Below, in pieces: positions 18,065 through 26,067 of a stretch of 64,000 nucleotides of DNA. The first letter of the stretch is position 1. Each line of letters opens with the position of its first letter. The stretch is from JAUWPO01 sp965603285 (GTDB lineage Bacteria; Chloroflexota; Anaerolineae; Anaerolineales; UBA4823), in the NCBI GenBank assembly GCA_965603285.1, contig CBFDCK010000003.1, positions 1-64,000 on the forward strand, written 5' to 3'. The notes below the pieces were generated by a model that was given only the letters and a program-made list of their open reading frames with translations, did not search any database and was not told where the DNA came from. The translations under genes and the position numbers were made by a program.

Positions 18065-19120
18065 ATGCCAAATAACCCAACCGCAGCAACCACCCTTAAC
18101 AAGGATGATTTGATCGTCGTTACCGGTGCCGGTGGGTTTATTGCTGGGTCCCTGGTAAATTTTTTCCACGATTCAGGCTTTACACGCATTCGTGCAGTTG
18201 ACAAAAAGCCACTGCCAAAATGGTATCAACAGGTTCCTGGGGTCGAAAACCTTTCATTGGATCTGAGCTACCGCGAGAATTGTAAGCGTGTTGTTGAAGG
18301 CGCCATGGAAGTATATAACCTCGCTGCTGATATGGGCGGAATGGGATTCATTGAACGCTTCCGGGTGGAATGTCTGCGCAGTATTCTGATCAACACCCAT
18401 ATGCTCGAGGCATCCTACTGGGCGGGCGTCCAGCGTTATTTCTTTTCGTCCTCTGCTTGTGCCTACAACACAGAACTGCAGGAAGACCCCAACGCCACGG
18501 CACTAAAGGAATCCGATGCCTATCCAGCTATGGCAGAGCGAGGTTATGGCTGGGAAAAGTTGATATCAGAGATATTCTGCCAGGAGTATTGGGCTGAACG
18601 CAAGATGAAAACCTTCATCGCTCGCTTCCACAACGTCTATGGACCGGACGGCACCTGGGATGGAGGCAGAGAAAAAGCTCCCGCAGCACTCAGCCGCAAG
18701 GTGATTGAAGCCCAGGACAGCGGTGAACTCGATATCATTATCTGGGGTGATGGTCACCAGACGCGCAGTTTTATGTACATCGATGATTGTATAAAAGGTA
18801 TAGACATGATAATGCACTGCGACGATCTGATTGCCACCCCCATCAACCTTGGTTCCAGCGAACTGGTTTCCATAAACGACCTGGTCAGTGAGATCGAAGA
18901 TATCGCTGGTGTAAAACTGGAACGTCATTATGACATGGATGCCCCGCTTGGTGTCGCCGGTCGAAACAGCGATAATACCTTCATCAAACAGGTGTTGGAC
19001 TGGGAACCGGACACTCCGCTGTGTGAAGGTTTGGGTAAAACCTACGCCTGGATAAAAGGCCAATACCAAGATCGTAAAGCCGGAAAACCCACTCCCGCTG
19101 GTGAAGCTGATGATTTTTAG
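18065..19120 (+). CDS. GDP-mannose 3,5-epimerase-like NAD-dependent sugar epimerase (copy A)
   Basis: 351 residues, extended SDR fold. The NAD-binding VVTGAGGFIAGSLVNFF is at about 19-35. The sequence follows plant GDP-mannose 3,5-epimerase closely: NLAADMGGMGFIE, FSSSACAYNTEL (acid/base Cys 132), YGWEK (Tyr 161, Lys 165), RFHNVYGPDGTWDGGREKAP (Lys 204) and GDGHQTRSFMYIDD. All catalytic residues are kept. The plant enzyme turns GDP-D-mannose into GDP-L-galactose or GDP-L-gulose. The real substrate here could also be a GDP-heptose or another NDP-sugar. GDP-mannose pyrophosphorylase is encoded three genes downstream, which supports a GDP-sugar. Ribosome site AAGGAG. Confidence 0.85.
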   Translation: MPNNPTAATTLNKDDLIVVTGAGGFIAGSLVNFFHDSGFTRIRAVDKKPLPKWYQQVPGVENLSLDLSYRENCKRVVEGAMEVYNLAADMGGMGFIERFRVECLRSILINTHMLEASYWAGVQRYFFSSSACAYNTELQEDPNATALKESDAYPAMAERGYGWEKLISEIFCQEYWAERKMKTFIARFHNVYGPDGTWDGGREKAPAALSRKVIEAQDSGELDIIIWGDGHQTRSFMYIDDCIKGIDMIMHCDDLIATPINLGSSELVSINDLVSEIEDIAGVKLERHYDMDAPLGVAGRNSDNTFIKQVLDWEPDTPLCEGLGKTYAWIKGQYQDRKAGKPTPAGEADDF

Positions 19121-19157
19121 CACTAGTTTAAAACAGGGCTGAGGTGCAATTAAACAA

Positions 19158-19949
19158 ATGGGGACCACAGATATAACTGACGTCATTGGTAAACTTCCTT
19201 ATCGGATTGCCTTTGCCGGTGGATGGATTGATCAGCCCTTCGTATCAAAGCACAACCCAACCCCACCCGGTTCTATGGTCGTGGTAGGTTTGCAGCCCAC
19301 GATGCGATTCATGAATCGATGCGGGATGGGAACCAGTACTCGAAAATTAGCCAGCCAAATCTGGAACGGAAGTATTCCTGATAGAGCACCCGAAGAATTA
19401 ATTCGCGAGCTGTATGCTGCTGAAAATAATAGCAAAGAAGAGCCTTCCGGATCGCAGGATATGGCAGGTCTGGTTTATCCAGGGGTTATCCGCCTGGATT
19501 ACGATTTCCACCACGCGGGTGGCTATTTCCCTGTTTATATTGAATCCAATAATGATCCTGTCGTAGCACATTGGTTGGAGAGGGTGCTCCATGTGGTGCC
19601 CATTGGTCAGCGCCCTCCTGGGTACAATCCCTTGGGTGAACAGAATCTGGACCCAGAGTGGATCGGTCGTTTAGGACAGTCAGGCAAAGATTGTTTTAAT
19701 GCCATCCTGGAGAAGGATGCCCAGGCTTTAGGAGCATCTTTTAATGAATGCATGTTGTGCTGGCAGGCAATTTTGCCCCACACGGTGCGCCATCCAACAA
19801 TTACGATCGATCTAATGAAAATTTTGGCATATTTCCAATCCAGGTATGATGGTGCCATGTACTCCGGTTGTGGTGGAGGCTACTTATTTGTTGTTAGTGA
19901 GGAAAAAGTTCCGGGCGCATTCAATGTTACAGTCCGGATCGCAGATTGA
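19158..19949 (+). CDS. Shortened GHMP-kinase-like protein (sugar-1-kinase type)
   Basis: 263 residues. Recognisable pieces of the fucokinase/heptose-kinase branch of GHMP kinases are RIAFAGGWIDQPF (motif 1), RCGMGTSTRKLA (shortened motif 2, ATP loop), SGSQDMAGLVYPGV (matching the GxQDQYxxxxGG segment of heptose kinases) and SGCGGGYLF (motif 3). It is about 60-80 residues shorter than usual, and the segment between motifs 1 and 2 is largely missing. A homologous domain is fused to a nucleotidyltransferase in the 32715 gene. Likely role: phosphorylation or binding of a sugar at C1 before nucleotide activation. Catalysis is uncertain. It lies between an epimerase and a nucleotidyltransferase gene with short gaps. 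Confidence 0.6.
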   Translation: MGTTDITDVIGKLPYRIAFAGGWIDQPFVSKHNPTPPGSMVVVGLQPTMRFMNRCGMGTSTRKLASQIWNGSIPDRAPEELIRELYAAENNSKEEPSGSQDMAGLVYPGVIRLDYDFHHAGGYFPVYIESNNDPVVAHWLERVLHVVPIGQRPPGYNPLGEQNLDPEWIGRLGQSGKDCFNAILEKDAQALGASFNECMLCWQAILPHTVRHPTITIDLMKILAYFQSRYDGAMYSGCGGGYLFVVSEEKVPGAFNVTVRIAD

Positions 19950-19956
19950 GATAAAC

Positions 19957-20775
19957 ATGAAAAGCGTTATCGTAACCGGCAGTTTCGATAAAATCCAATC
20001 TAAACATGTTCGCTTTTTAGAGGAAGCCTCGAAGTTAGGCTTATTACATGTATTTCTCTGGTCTGATGAAATTATACGCCAATTGGAAGGCGCCTACCCA
20101 CGGTTTCCGCAGGAAGAACGCTCCTATATTCTCAATTCAATTCGATATATCAACCAGGTGACACTGGTAAATGAGATCGCGACAACAGACGAGCTCCCCA
20201 AAATTGAGGGTATCCAGCCCGATATATGGGTCACTTGTGAAAACGACCATAACCTTCAAAAACAGCAGTATTGTGCCACCCGGGGAATTGAGTATAGGAT
20301 CATCCGCCACGAAGATTTGCGCGATTTTCCTGCTCTACCATCAGGCAATACAGTTTCCTCCACAAACAAAAAAGTTCTGGTCACCGGGTCTTTTGATTGG
20401 TTCCATTCTGGACATGTGCGCTTCTTTGAAGAGATTTCTGGTTTGGGTGACCTGTATGTGATTATCGGTCATGATGAAAATATTCGCTTGTTGAAAGGTG
20501 AAGGGCACCCGTTATTTTCCCAGGATGAACGTGGCTACATGGTGCAATCAATCCGTTTTGTCAAACAGACCTTGATTTCTGGCGGGCATGGTTGGATGGA
20601 TGCAGAACCAGAAATTGATATTGTCAAACCACATATCTACGCTGTCAACCAGGATGGCGATAAGCCCGAAAAGCGAGAATTTTGTAAAGAACATGGGATT
20701 GAATATTTAGTTTTAAAGCGTACTCCCAAAGAAGGTTTGCCCCGTCGGGAAAGTACCGTATTGCGCGGGTTTTGA
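19957..20775 (+). CDS. Tandem HIGH-type nucleotidyltransferase-fold protein (first domain degenerate)
   Basis: 272 residues from the ATG at 19957; upstream codons in this frame overlap the previous gene and are not used. It has two copies of the TagD/HldE-C-type nucleotidyltransferase fold. Domain 2 (~residues 138-272) has an intact HxGH site, GSFDWFHSGHVRFFEE, and a later SQDERGYMVQSIRFVKQ. Domain 1 (~1-130) has the same layout but reads GSFDKIQSKHVRFLEE, so the first His and the Gly of HxGH are lost; its partner segment is PQEERSYILNSIRYINQ. The protein probably attaches a nucleotide (CTP or GTP) to a sugar phosphate using domain 2 only. The ManC gene follows after 11 bases. Confidence 0.75.
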   Translation: MKSVIVTGSFDKIQSKHVRFLEEASKLGLLHVFLWSDEIIRQLEGAYPRFPQEERSYILNSIRYINQVTLVNEIATTDELPKIEGIQPDIWVTCENDHNLQKQQYCATRGIEYRIIRHEDLRDFPALPSGNTVSSTNKKVLVTGSFDWFHSGHVRFFEEISGLGDLYVIIGHDENIRLLKGEGHPLFSQDERGYMVQSIRFVKQTLISGGHGWMDAEPEIDIVKPHIYAVNQDGDKPEKREFCKEHGIEYLVLKRTPKEGLPRRESTVLRGF

Positions 20776-20786
20776 GGAGCATTTAA

Positions 20787-21857
20787 ATGTTCTATGCAGT
20801 GATTATGGCTGGGGGCTCGGGAACACGAATGTGGCCCTACAGCCGTCAGGATCACCCTAAGCAAGCCCTAAAGATAGTCGGGGATCGCTCCATGTTCCAA
20901 TATGCAGTCGAGCGAATCGCATCGGTATTTCCTTCAGAACGCATATTCGTTGTCACCCGTGCCAGGCATGCACCAATATTAATGGACCAAATGCCGGAAC
21001 TTCCGGATAAAAACTTCATTCTGGAACCTGAAGGCCGTGGTACTGCGCCTGCGATTGGTTTGGCAGCCATTCATTTGCTGCACAAGGACCCCGATGCTAG
21101 TATGGCAATTCTTACCGCCGATCATTACATCCTGAATGTAGAGCGCTTCTGTCAGGTTTTAACAGCCGCTAAACGATGCGCGACAGATGGCAGCATGGTT
21201 ACATTGGGCATTCAACCCACATCGGCTTCTACTGGATTCGGATATATTAAACAAGGCTCATCACTGGGCGAGAAGAACGGTTTTACCTATTATGCGGTCC
21301 AGGAGTTCATCGAAAAACCCGACTCGGCAACTGCACTGCAGATGGTCGTGAGCGGGAATTATTCCTGGAACAGCGGGATGTTCATCTGGCAGGTGAACCG
21401 AATTATGGAAGAATTTGAACGCCAGATGCCAGAATTTATTGCCCAGTTAACCACCGTCAGGGCTGCATTAGGTACCCCTGATTACCAACTAGTTTTAGAG
21501 CAGGTCTGGCCTGAGGTGGAAAATCAATCGATTGATTACGGCATCATGGAAGGCGCCCATCAAGTAATTGTACTCCCGGTAGATATTGGTTGGACGGATA
21601 TTGGCAGTTGGGGCAGCCTTTTTGAAATATTGCCCCCCGATGAGTACCAGAATGTTGCCGTTGGGCAGCACATTGGCATTAACACTCGTAGCTCTTTAGT
21701 GCTCGCGAATAAACGTCTTGTGGCAACGCTTGGTGTGGAAGACCTGATAATCGTCAACACCGATGATGCCTTATTAGTATGTTCAAGAGATTGCGAACAG
21801 GACGTAAAAGCGATTGTCGACCAGTTGAAGATTGAGCGAAAAACCAATTTTGTTTAG
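20787..21857 (+). CDS. manC: Mannose-1-phosphate guanylyltransferase (GDP-mannose pyrophosphorylase)
   Basis: 356 residues, the single-domain form without the C-terminal isomerase of long ManC proteins. It makes GDP-mannose from mannose-1-phosphate and GTP. Motifs: AVIMAGGSGTRMWPYSR (GTP loop), HPKQ, LEPEGRGTAPAIGLAA, ILTADHYI, QEFIEKPD, NSGMFIWQ, DYGIMEG and DIGWTDIGSWGSL. The product is the substrate expected for the epimerase of this cassette. The start has GAGGAGC upstream. Confidence 0.93.
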   Translation: MFYAVIMAGGSGTRMWPYSRQDHPKQALKIVGDRSMFQYAVERIASVFPSERIFVVTRARHAPILMDQMPELPDKNFILEPEGRGTAPAIGLAAIHLLHKDPDASMAILTADHYILNVERFCQVLTAAKRCATDGSMVTLGIQPTSASTGFGYIKQGSSLGEKNGFTYYAVQEFIEKPDSATALQMVVSGNYSWNSGMFIWQVNRIMEEFERQMPEFIAQLTTVRAALGTPDYQLVLEQVWPEVENQSIDYGIMEGAHQVIVLPVDIGWTDIGSWGSLFEILPPDEYQNVAVGQHIGINTRSSLVLANKRLVATLGVEDLIIVNTDDALLVCSRDCEQDVKAIVDQLKIERKTNFV

Positions 21858-21883
21858 TCTTTAGCTTACTACTGGCTTAGACC

Positions 21884-21914
21884 GGCAAATGAAACCCTTA
21901 ATTGAACATTTGCC
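21884..21914 (+). other. Hairpin after manC
   Basis: An 8-bp stem (GGCAAATG at 21884-21891 with CATTTGCC at 21907-21914) with a 15-base loop, 27 bases after the manC stop. No U-tract follows. It could mark an mRNA end or processing site before the transporter genes. Confidence 0.4.
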
Positions 21915-22130
21915 ACGAATTTAAAAAGGAGGTGGTGGTTATTAGATAATAAATGTGTCGAGCCGTACGCCACTCAATCTTTTGAATGAATGGAAGTTAT
22001 CGGCAACCAGCGACCTTGCCTAGGCTATCTATAAGTGATACGGAACCAATCCCCTTTTAGCGCCTATCAAGGGCTCGCTCTCATCATTTTCGTTCGGAGA
22101 ATAAATACAAATTTAATGGAGAAGACAAAC
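21915..22130 (+). other. Leader region of the sugar transporter genes
   Basis: Noncoding leader before the solute-binding-protein gene. It contains a very strong Shine-Dalgarno-like AAAAAGGAGGTGGTG at 21923-21937 that is not followed by a gene; the GTG at 21935 starts only a four-codon frame. No clear riboswitch was recognised. The real ribosome site (GGAGAAG) lies at 22118-22124. Confidence 0.4.
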
Positions 22131-23726
22131 ATGAGAACCAAATTTTGGATGTTCACAACATCACTTCTAATAATCGCATTGCTGGCAGCTTGTGCTCCCG
22201 CAGCGACCCCCGAGACTGTTATTGAGACAGTTGAGGTCGAAAAAACCGTAATCGAAACAGTTGAGGTTGAGGTCGAAAAGACCGTTGTCGAAACTGTTGA
22301 AGTTGAGGTCGAAGTAGCGCCTGCCCCCGAAGACCTCCCTTACGAGGGGGTAGAAGTCAATGTGCTGACCTTCACCGGTCCGCAGATCGCCGAACCGCTT
22401 CAGCGACGCGCTCCCGACTTTGAGGCTCTCACCGGCGCCAAAGTTAACGTGACCATTGTCCCCTTTAGCGACCTGTACCAGAAGATTTTGACCGATGTAG
22501 CCACTGGCACCAATGCATTTGACGGCTGGGTATTTGCCCCACAATGGATGGTGGATTACATCGTCCCCGGCTATATCGAGAACCTGACTGATCGTGTCGC
22601 CGCTGATGATGCCCTGGAATGGGATGATGTGGCGCCCTTCTTCCGTGACTTCAGCGCCTCCTATGAAGGCGATGTCTACACAATACCCCTGGATGGCGAT
22701 TTCCACATGGGCTACTATCGCACCGACCTGATCGATGCTGCCCCTAAAACCTGGGACGAGTATCTCGCGATCGCTGCCGAGTTCCACGGACAGGACCTCA
22801 ATGGGGACGGAGATCCCGATTATGGTTCCTGCATCTCCAAGAAGCGTGGCGCTCAGGCTTACTGGTTCATTACTGACATCGCAGCTTCGATGGTCCAGAG
22901 TAAGGGTACCGCCGAAGGTGCTTTCTTCGATCTGGAGACAATGGAACCCCTGGTGGATAATGCAGCTTTCAGAAAGGCTCTAGAAATCTACGATGCGACC
23001 ACTGAATTCGGCCCACCAGATGAGATAAACTTGGATGTTGGTGACACCCGCAGTCTTTTCACCTCCGGTCGCTGCGCCCTTTCGCTTGATTGGGGTGATA
23101 TCGGTACTCTGGCGATCGATCCCGAAACCTCCGTGGTCATGGACAAGACCGGCGCAATGATCCTGCCTGGTACAACCCAGGTGTTGGATCGAGAAACCGG
23201 CGAGCTGGTTGACTGCGACGAGACCACTTGCCCCTACGCAGTGGATGGTATCAACTACGCACCTTTCGCCGCTTACGGAGGTTGGTCGGGTGGTATTAAC
23301 GCCGGGGCGGATGACAATGTTAAAAACGCGGCCTATGATTTCTTCTCATACATGGCTCAGCCAGCGCAGGCTAATGCAGACGTAACTGTCGGTAAAACAG
23401 GCTTCAACCCTTACCGGACCTCACAGTTCCTCAACCGCCAGGCCTGGGTGGATGCGGGAATGAGTCCGCAGGCAGCCAGCGATTATCTGGGTGCAATCGA
23501 AGGTAGTCTGGCTAGCCCCAACATGGTGCTTGACCTTCGCATTCCACAAAACCAGCGCTACCAGCAGGTAGTCCTGGATCAAGCTGTAAGCCAATTCATG
23601 GCTGGTGAAATCACCATCGAAGAGGCTGTCCAGCAGATCTACGACGGCTGGGAGGAAATAACCGAAGAGTTGGGCCGCGATGACCAACTTGCGGTATACA
23701 AGGCTACTCTCGGCGTTGAAAAGTAG
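22131..23726 (+). CDS. ABC transporter extracellular sugar-binding lipoprotein (family 1)
   Basis: 531 residues from the ATG at 22131, chosen because a lipoprotein signal (MFTTSLLIIALLAAC) follows directly and GGAGAAG precedes it. After the lipobox Cys comes an extended linker of Val-Glu repeats (ETVEVEK type, about 45 residues) often seen in Chloroflexota binding proteins. It places the binding domain away from the membrane. The rest is a bacterial solute-binding fold of family 1 (VEVNVLTFTGPQIAEPLQRR, TDVATGTNAFDGW, FTSGRCALSLDWGD). It most likely binds L-fucose or a related sugar or oligosaccharide, because import genes and fucose isomerase follow. Confidence 0.9.
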   Translation: MRTKFWMFTTSLLIIALLAACAPAATPETVIETVEVEKTVIETVEVEVEKTVVETVEVEVEVAPAPEDLPYEGVEVNVLTFTGPQIAEPLQRRAPDFEALTGAKVNVTIVPFSDLYQKILTDVATGTNAFDGWVFAPQWMVDYIVPGYIENLTDRVAADDALEWDDVAPFFRDFSASYEGDVYTIPLDGDFHMGYYRTDLIDAAPKTWDEYLAIAAEFHGQDLNGDGDPDYGSCISKKRGAQAYWFITDIAASMVQSKGTAEGAFFDLETMEPLVDNAAFRKALEIYDATTEFGPPDEINLDVGDTRSLFTSGRCALSLDWGDIGTLAIDPETSVVMDKTGAMILPGTTQVLDRETGELVDCDETTCPYAVDGINYAPFAAYGGWSGGINAGADDNVKNAAYDFFSYMAQPAQANADVTVGKTGFNPYRTSQFLNRQAWVDAGMSPQAASDYLGAIEGSLASPNMVLDLRIPQNQRYQQVVLDQAVSQFMAGEITIEEAVQQIYDGWEEITEELGRDDQLAVYKATLGVEK

Positions 23727-23750
23727 GCTTTCATTAGCCTCACACTTATC

Positions 23751-23782
23751 TCAAAGCCCGTCTTGGTTGGGTCGGGCTTTGA
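23751..23782 (+). promoter_or_regulatory. Intercistronic hairpin after the binding-protein gene
   Basis: A perfect 10-bp stem (TCAAAGCCCG at 23751-23760 with CGGGCTTTGA at 23773-23782) with a 12-base loop. No U-run follows immediately. Such hairpins between binding-protein and permease genes typically protect the upstream mRNA or partially terminate, giving excess binding protein. Confidence 0.6.
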
Positions 23783-23894
23783 GTCACCTGAAATTTCTTT
23801 TTTTAATGGGGGTAGGGCAACCCAGATTACGTCGCATCTACCCCATCAGCACTTTTTTTGATTTAGTTTTTTCACCAACAGCCTGGAGATTATT

Positions 23895-24992
23895 ATGCGA
23901 AAGTTGTCTGCCTGGTTGGATCAAGTTTCCAGTATTGCTTTTATACTCCCTGCGATATTGGTTGTTATCGCATTATCTGTGTTTCCTTTAATTCTTTCAC
24001 TCTATATGTCGCTAACCCGCTTTAAATTCGTTAAAGGTGGTTTTGAGTTTAAATGGATCGGATTTGATAACTATAAAAAACTGTTGGTAGGAAGTGAACA
24101 AACTCACTTCCTGGGGAAAATGGGCGATCCTTCTCCAATAGGTTGGTTGATCTTGGGAGTTGTTGTCATCGCCCTTACCGTTACACTGGTGCGCTATACC
24201 CGCAGTCCGCAGCGGTCTATTGCAGGCACAATTGGCCGCATAATTGCCTCTGTGGCATTAGGACTTGCCTTCTGGTTGCTGATTCACACCCTCAACGCAG
24301 AAGGTCGTCCTGGTACAATGGTCGTTACCTGGATATATGTTTTTCTGGGAATAGCCATCCAATATAGTCTTGGTCTTGGATTGGCTTTACTCACCACCCA
24401 GCGGATTCCCGGTCGGCGATTTTTCCGGGTTGTATACCTGCTGCCGATGATGATTACACCGGTAGGGGTAGGTTACATGTTCCGCATGTTGACCGATACC
24501 GACAAAGGTCCATTCCAACCCATCTGGCAGGCAATGGGACTAGGTCTATACTCCTGGGTCACTAATCCCTGGGGAGCGCGGGTGGCAATCATGCTGGGGG
24601 ATATATGGCAGTGGACACCATTTATGTTCATCGTGCTTTTAGCAGCTTTGGAAGGTCAATCGGTTGAACAGGTGGAAGCCGGCCTGGTAGATGGCGCCAA
24701 CCGTTGGCAAATTTTTTGGTTCATCACCTTTCCCAATTTACTCCCTGTCAGCATCACTTTGGTCCTGATCCGTATGATTGAGGCGTTTAAGATCGTAGAT
24801 TTGCCCAATATTATGACGAATGGCGGACCCGGTACAGCCACTGAGTCAATGACTCTACACGCCTTTTTCTCCTGGCGCTCACTAAACTTGGGCCAATCCG
24901 CAGCCATCTCCTACATCTTGCTGATAGTGGTAACAATGGCAGCTATGACTTTTATTAACCTGTTTCGTGGTCGTGCCGTGGAGGCGTTATGA
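23895..24992 (+). CDS. ABC sugar transporter permease, MalF/UgpA type, with extra helices
   Basis: 365 residues, longer than the usual ~295. The first helix (IAFILPAILVVIALSVFPLILSLY) and the C-terminal half (RRFFRVVYLLPMMITPVGVG, EAGLVDGANRWQIFWFITFPNLLP, the EAA loop) are normal. The part that normally reads FW-ALxNT is replaced by an insertion of about 65 residues carrying two more hydrophobic helices (PIGWLILGVVVIALTVTLV and IGRIIASVALGLAFWLLI). It forms the membrane channel with the next gene product. The ATG has GGAG upstream. Confidence 0.9.
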   Translation: MRKLSAWLDQVSSIAFILPAILVVIALSVFPLILSLYMSLTRFKFVKGGFEFKWIGFDNYKKLLVGSEQTHFLGKMGDPSPIGWLILGVVVIALTVTLVRYTRSPQRSIAGTIGRIIASVALGLAFWLLIHTLNAEGRPGTMVVTWIYVFLGIAIQYSLGLGLALLTTQRIPGRRFFRVVYLLPMMITPVGVGYMFRMLTDTDKGPFQPIWQAMGLGLYSWVTNPWGARVAIMLGDIWQWTPFMFIVLLAALEGQSVEQVEAGLVDGANRWQIFWFITFPNLLPVSITLVLIRMIEAFKIVDLPNIMTNGGPGTATESMTLHAFFSWRSLNLGQSAAISYILLIVVTMAAMTFINLFRGRAVEAL

Positions 24993-26026
24993 GTACATTC
25001 GATAACATTTTCAAGCGAAAATCGCTCCATTCACCATCGACAGCCGGGTTGATTATTTCTTACGTGTTGCTTTTAGGATGGGCTCTGGTGGTCCTGTTTC
25101 CCCTCTACTGGCTGTTCGTGACATCTTTTAAGCTGCCTATTGATGTGAACACCGGCCCCTTTTATATCCCGTTTGTGGATTTTGAACCGTCGCTCCATGC
25201 CTGGGATTACATCATGGTGGGAGATTTAAGCAACGATACAATCCGACCATACATCAACACTGTTATCGTATCCCTCACCAGTGCATCATTGGCTTTGCTT
25301 TTAGGAACCGCTGCAGCCTACGCCCTGACACGCTTTGAATACCGACCTCGCATCGGCGCAATCCTTTCTTTTATTGGCTGTATAGCATTGGCTGTTGTCG
25401 CTGTTAGACTGGGTGTACCCTGGCAGGTAGCAGTTGTAATAGCAATCGCGATTTTCATCCTGATCCTGCAAACCATCGGTCGCCGATTTAAACGCTCCCT
25501 CGGTAACAACGACATCGGATTTTGGCTCATCTCGCAGCGCATGTTGCCGCCAGTTGCAGTAGTGATTCCGATCTATGTTATGTTCCAGCAATTAAGATTG
25601 CTGGATACCCGCGCATCGTTGATAATCACTTACATTGCCGTTAACCTGCCAATTGTGATCTGGTTGATGCGCGACTATTTTATGACTATCCCGAAAGAAT
25701 TGGAAGAGTGTGCCAGTATTGATGGCGCTTCTCGCTACATGACATTCTGGGCTATTGTGCTTCCCCTTTCATTACCTGGTCTGGTAGCCACGTTTCTATT
25801 CGTGCTGGTCTTCGCCTGGAATGAGTATTTGCTGGCCTTATTCCTATCTGGTGCCGATGCTCAAACCTTGCCGTTGACAATCGCCGCTCAGAATGCAACC
25901 CGTGGACCTCAGTGGTGGTATATGTCAGTTCTGATATTGATTATGATCATACCTGTTATTTTGATTGCCATCGCTTTAGAACGATATATCGCCCGTGGAC
26001 TGCTGGTTGGGGCAGTTAAGGGATAA
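24989..26026 (+). CDS. ABC sugar transporter permease, MalG/UgpE type, with extra helices
   Basis: 345 residues. It overlaps the previous gene by 4 bases (ATGA). Conserved parts are the first helix with FPLYWLFVTSFK, YINTVIVSLTSASLALLLGTAAAYALTRF and the EAA loop ELEECASIDGASRYMTFWAIVLP. Between AAYALTRFEYRP and QRMLPPVAVVIPIYV lies an insertion of ~55 residues with two extra hydrophobic segments (GAILSFIGCIALAVVAV, VAVVIAIAIFILIL). No ATP-binding gene is in the cluster, so a shared ATPase encoded elsewhere is expected, as is common for sugar importers of this family. Confidence 0.9.
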   Translation: MSTFDNIFKRKSLHSPSTAGLIISYVLLLGWALVVLFPLYWLFVTSFKLPIDVNTGPFYIPFVDFEPSLHAWDYIMVGDLSNDTIRPYINTVIVSLTSASLALLLGTAAAYALTRFEYRPRIGAILSFIGCIALAVVAVRLGVPWQVAVVIAIAIFILILQTIGRRFKRSLGNNDIGFWLISQRMLPPVAVVIPIYVMFQQLRLLDTRASLIITYIAVNLPIVIWLMRDYFMTIPKELEECASIDGASRYMTFWAIVLPLSLPGLVATFLFVLVFAWNEYLLALFLSGADAQTLPLTIAAQNATRGPQWWYMSVLILIMIIPVILIAIALERYIARGLLVGAVKG

Positions 26027-26067
26027 TATCCGATTTCTAATTTCATATAATTAATGGGAGTTATTTC

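Noticed and set aside
18566..19186. 206-codon open frame on the minus strand over the epimerase gene
   Set aside because: Antisense shadow of a clearly conserved epimerase; no recognisable domain.
22167..22787. 206-codon open frame on the minus strand opposite the sugar-binding lipoprotein gene
   Set aside because: Its Asp/Phe-rich repeats are the antisense of the ETVEVEK linker. There is no ribosome site or homology, and the plus-strand gene is certain.
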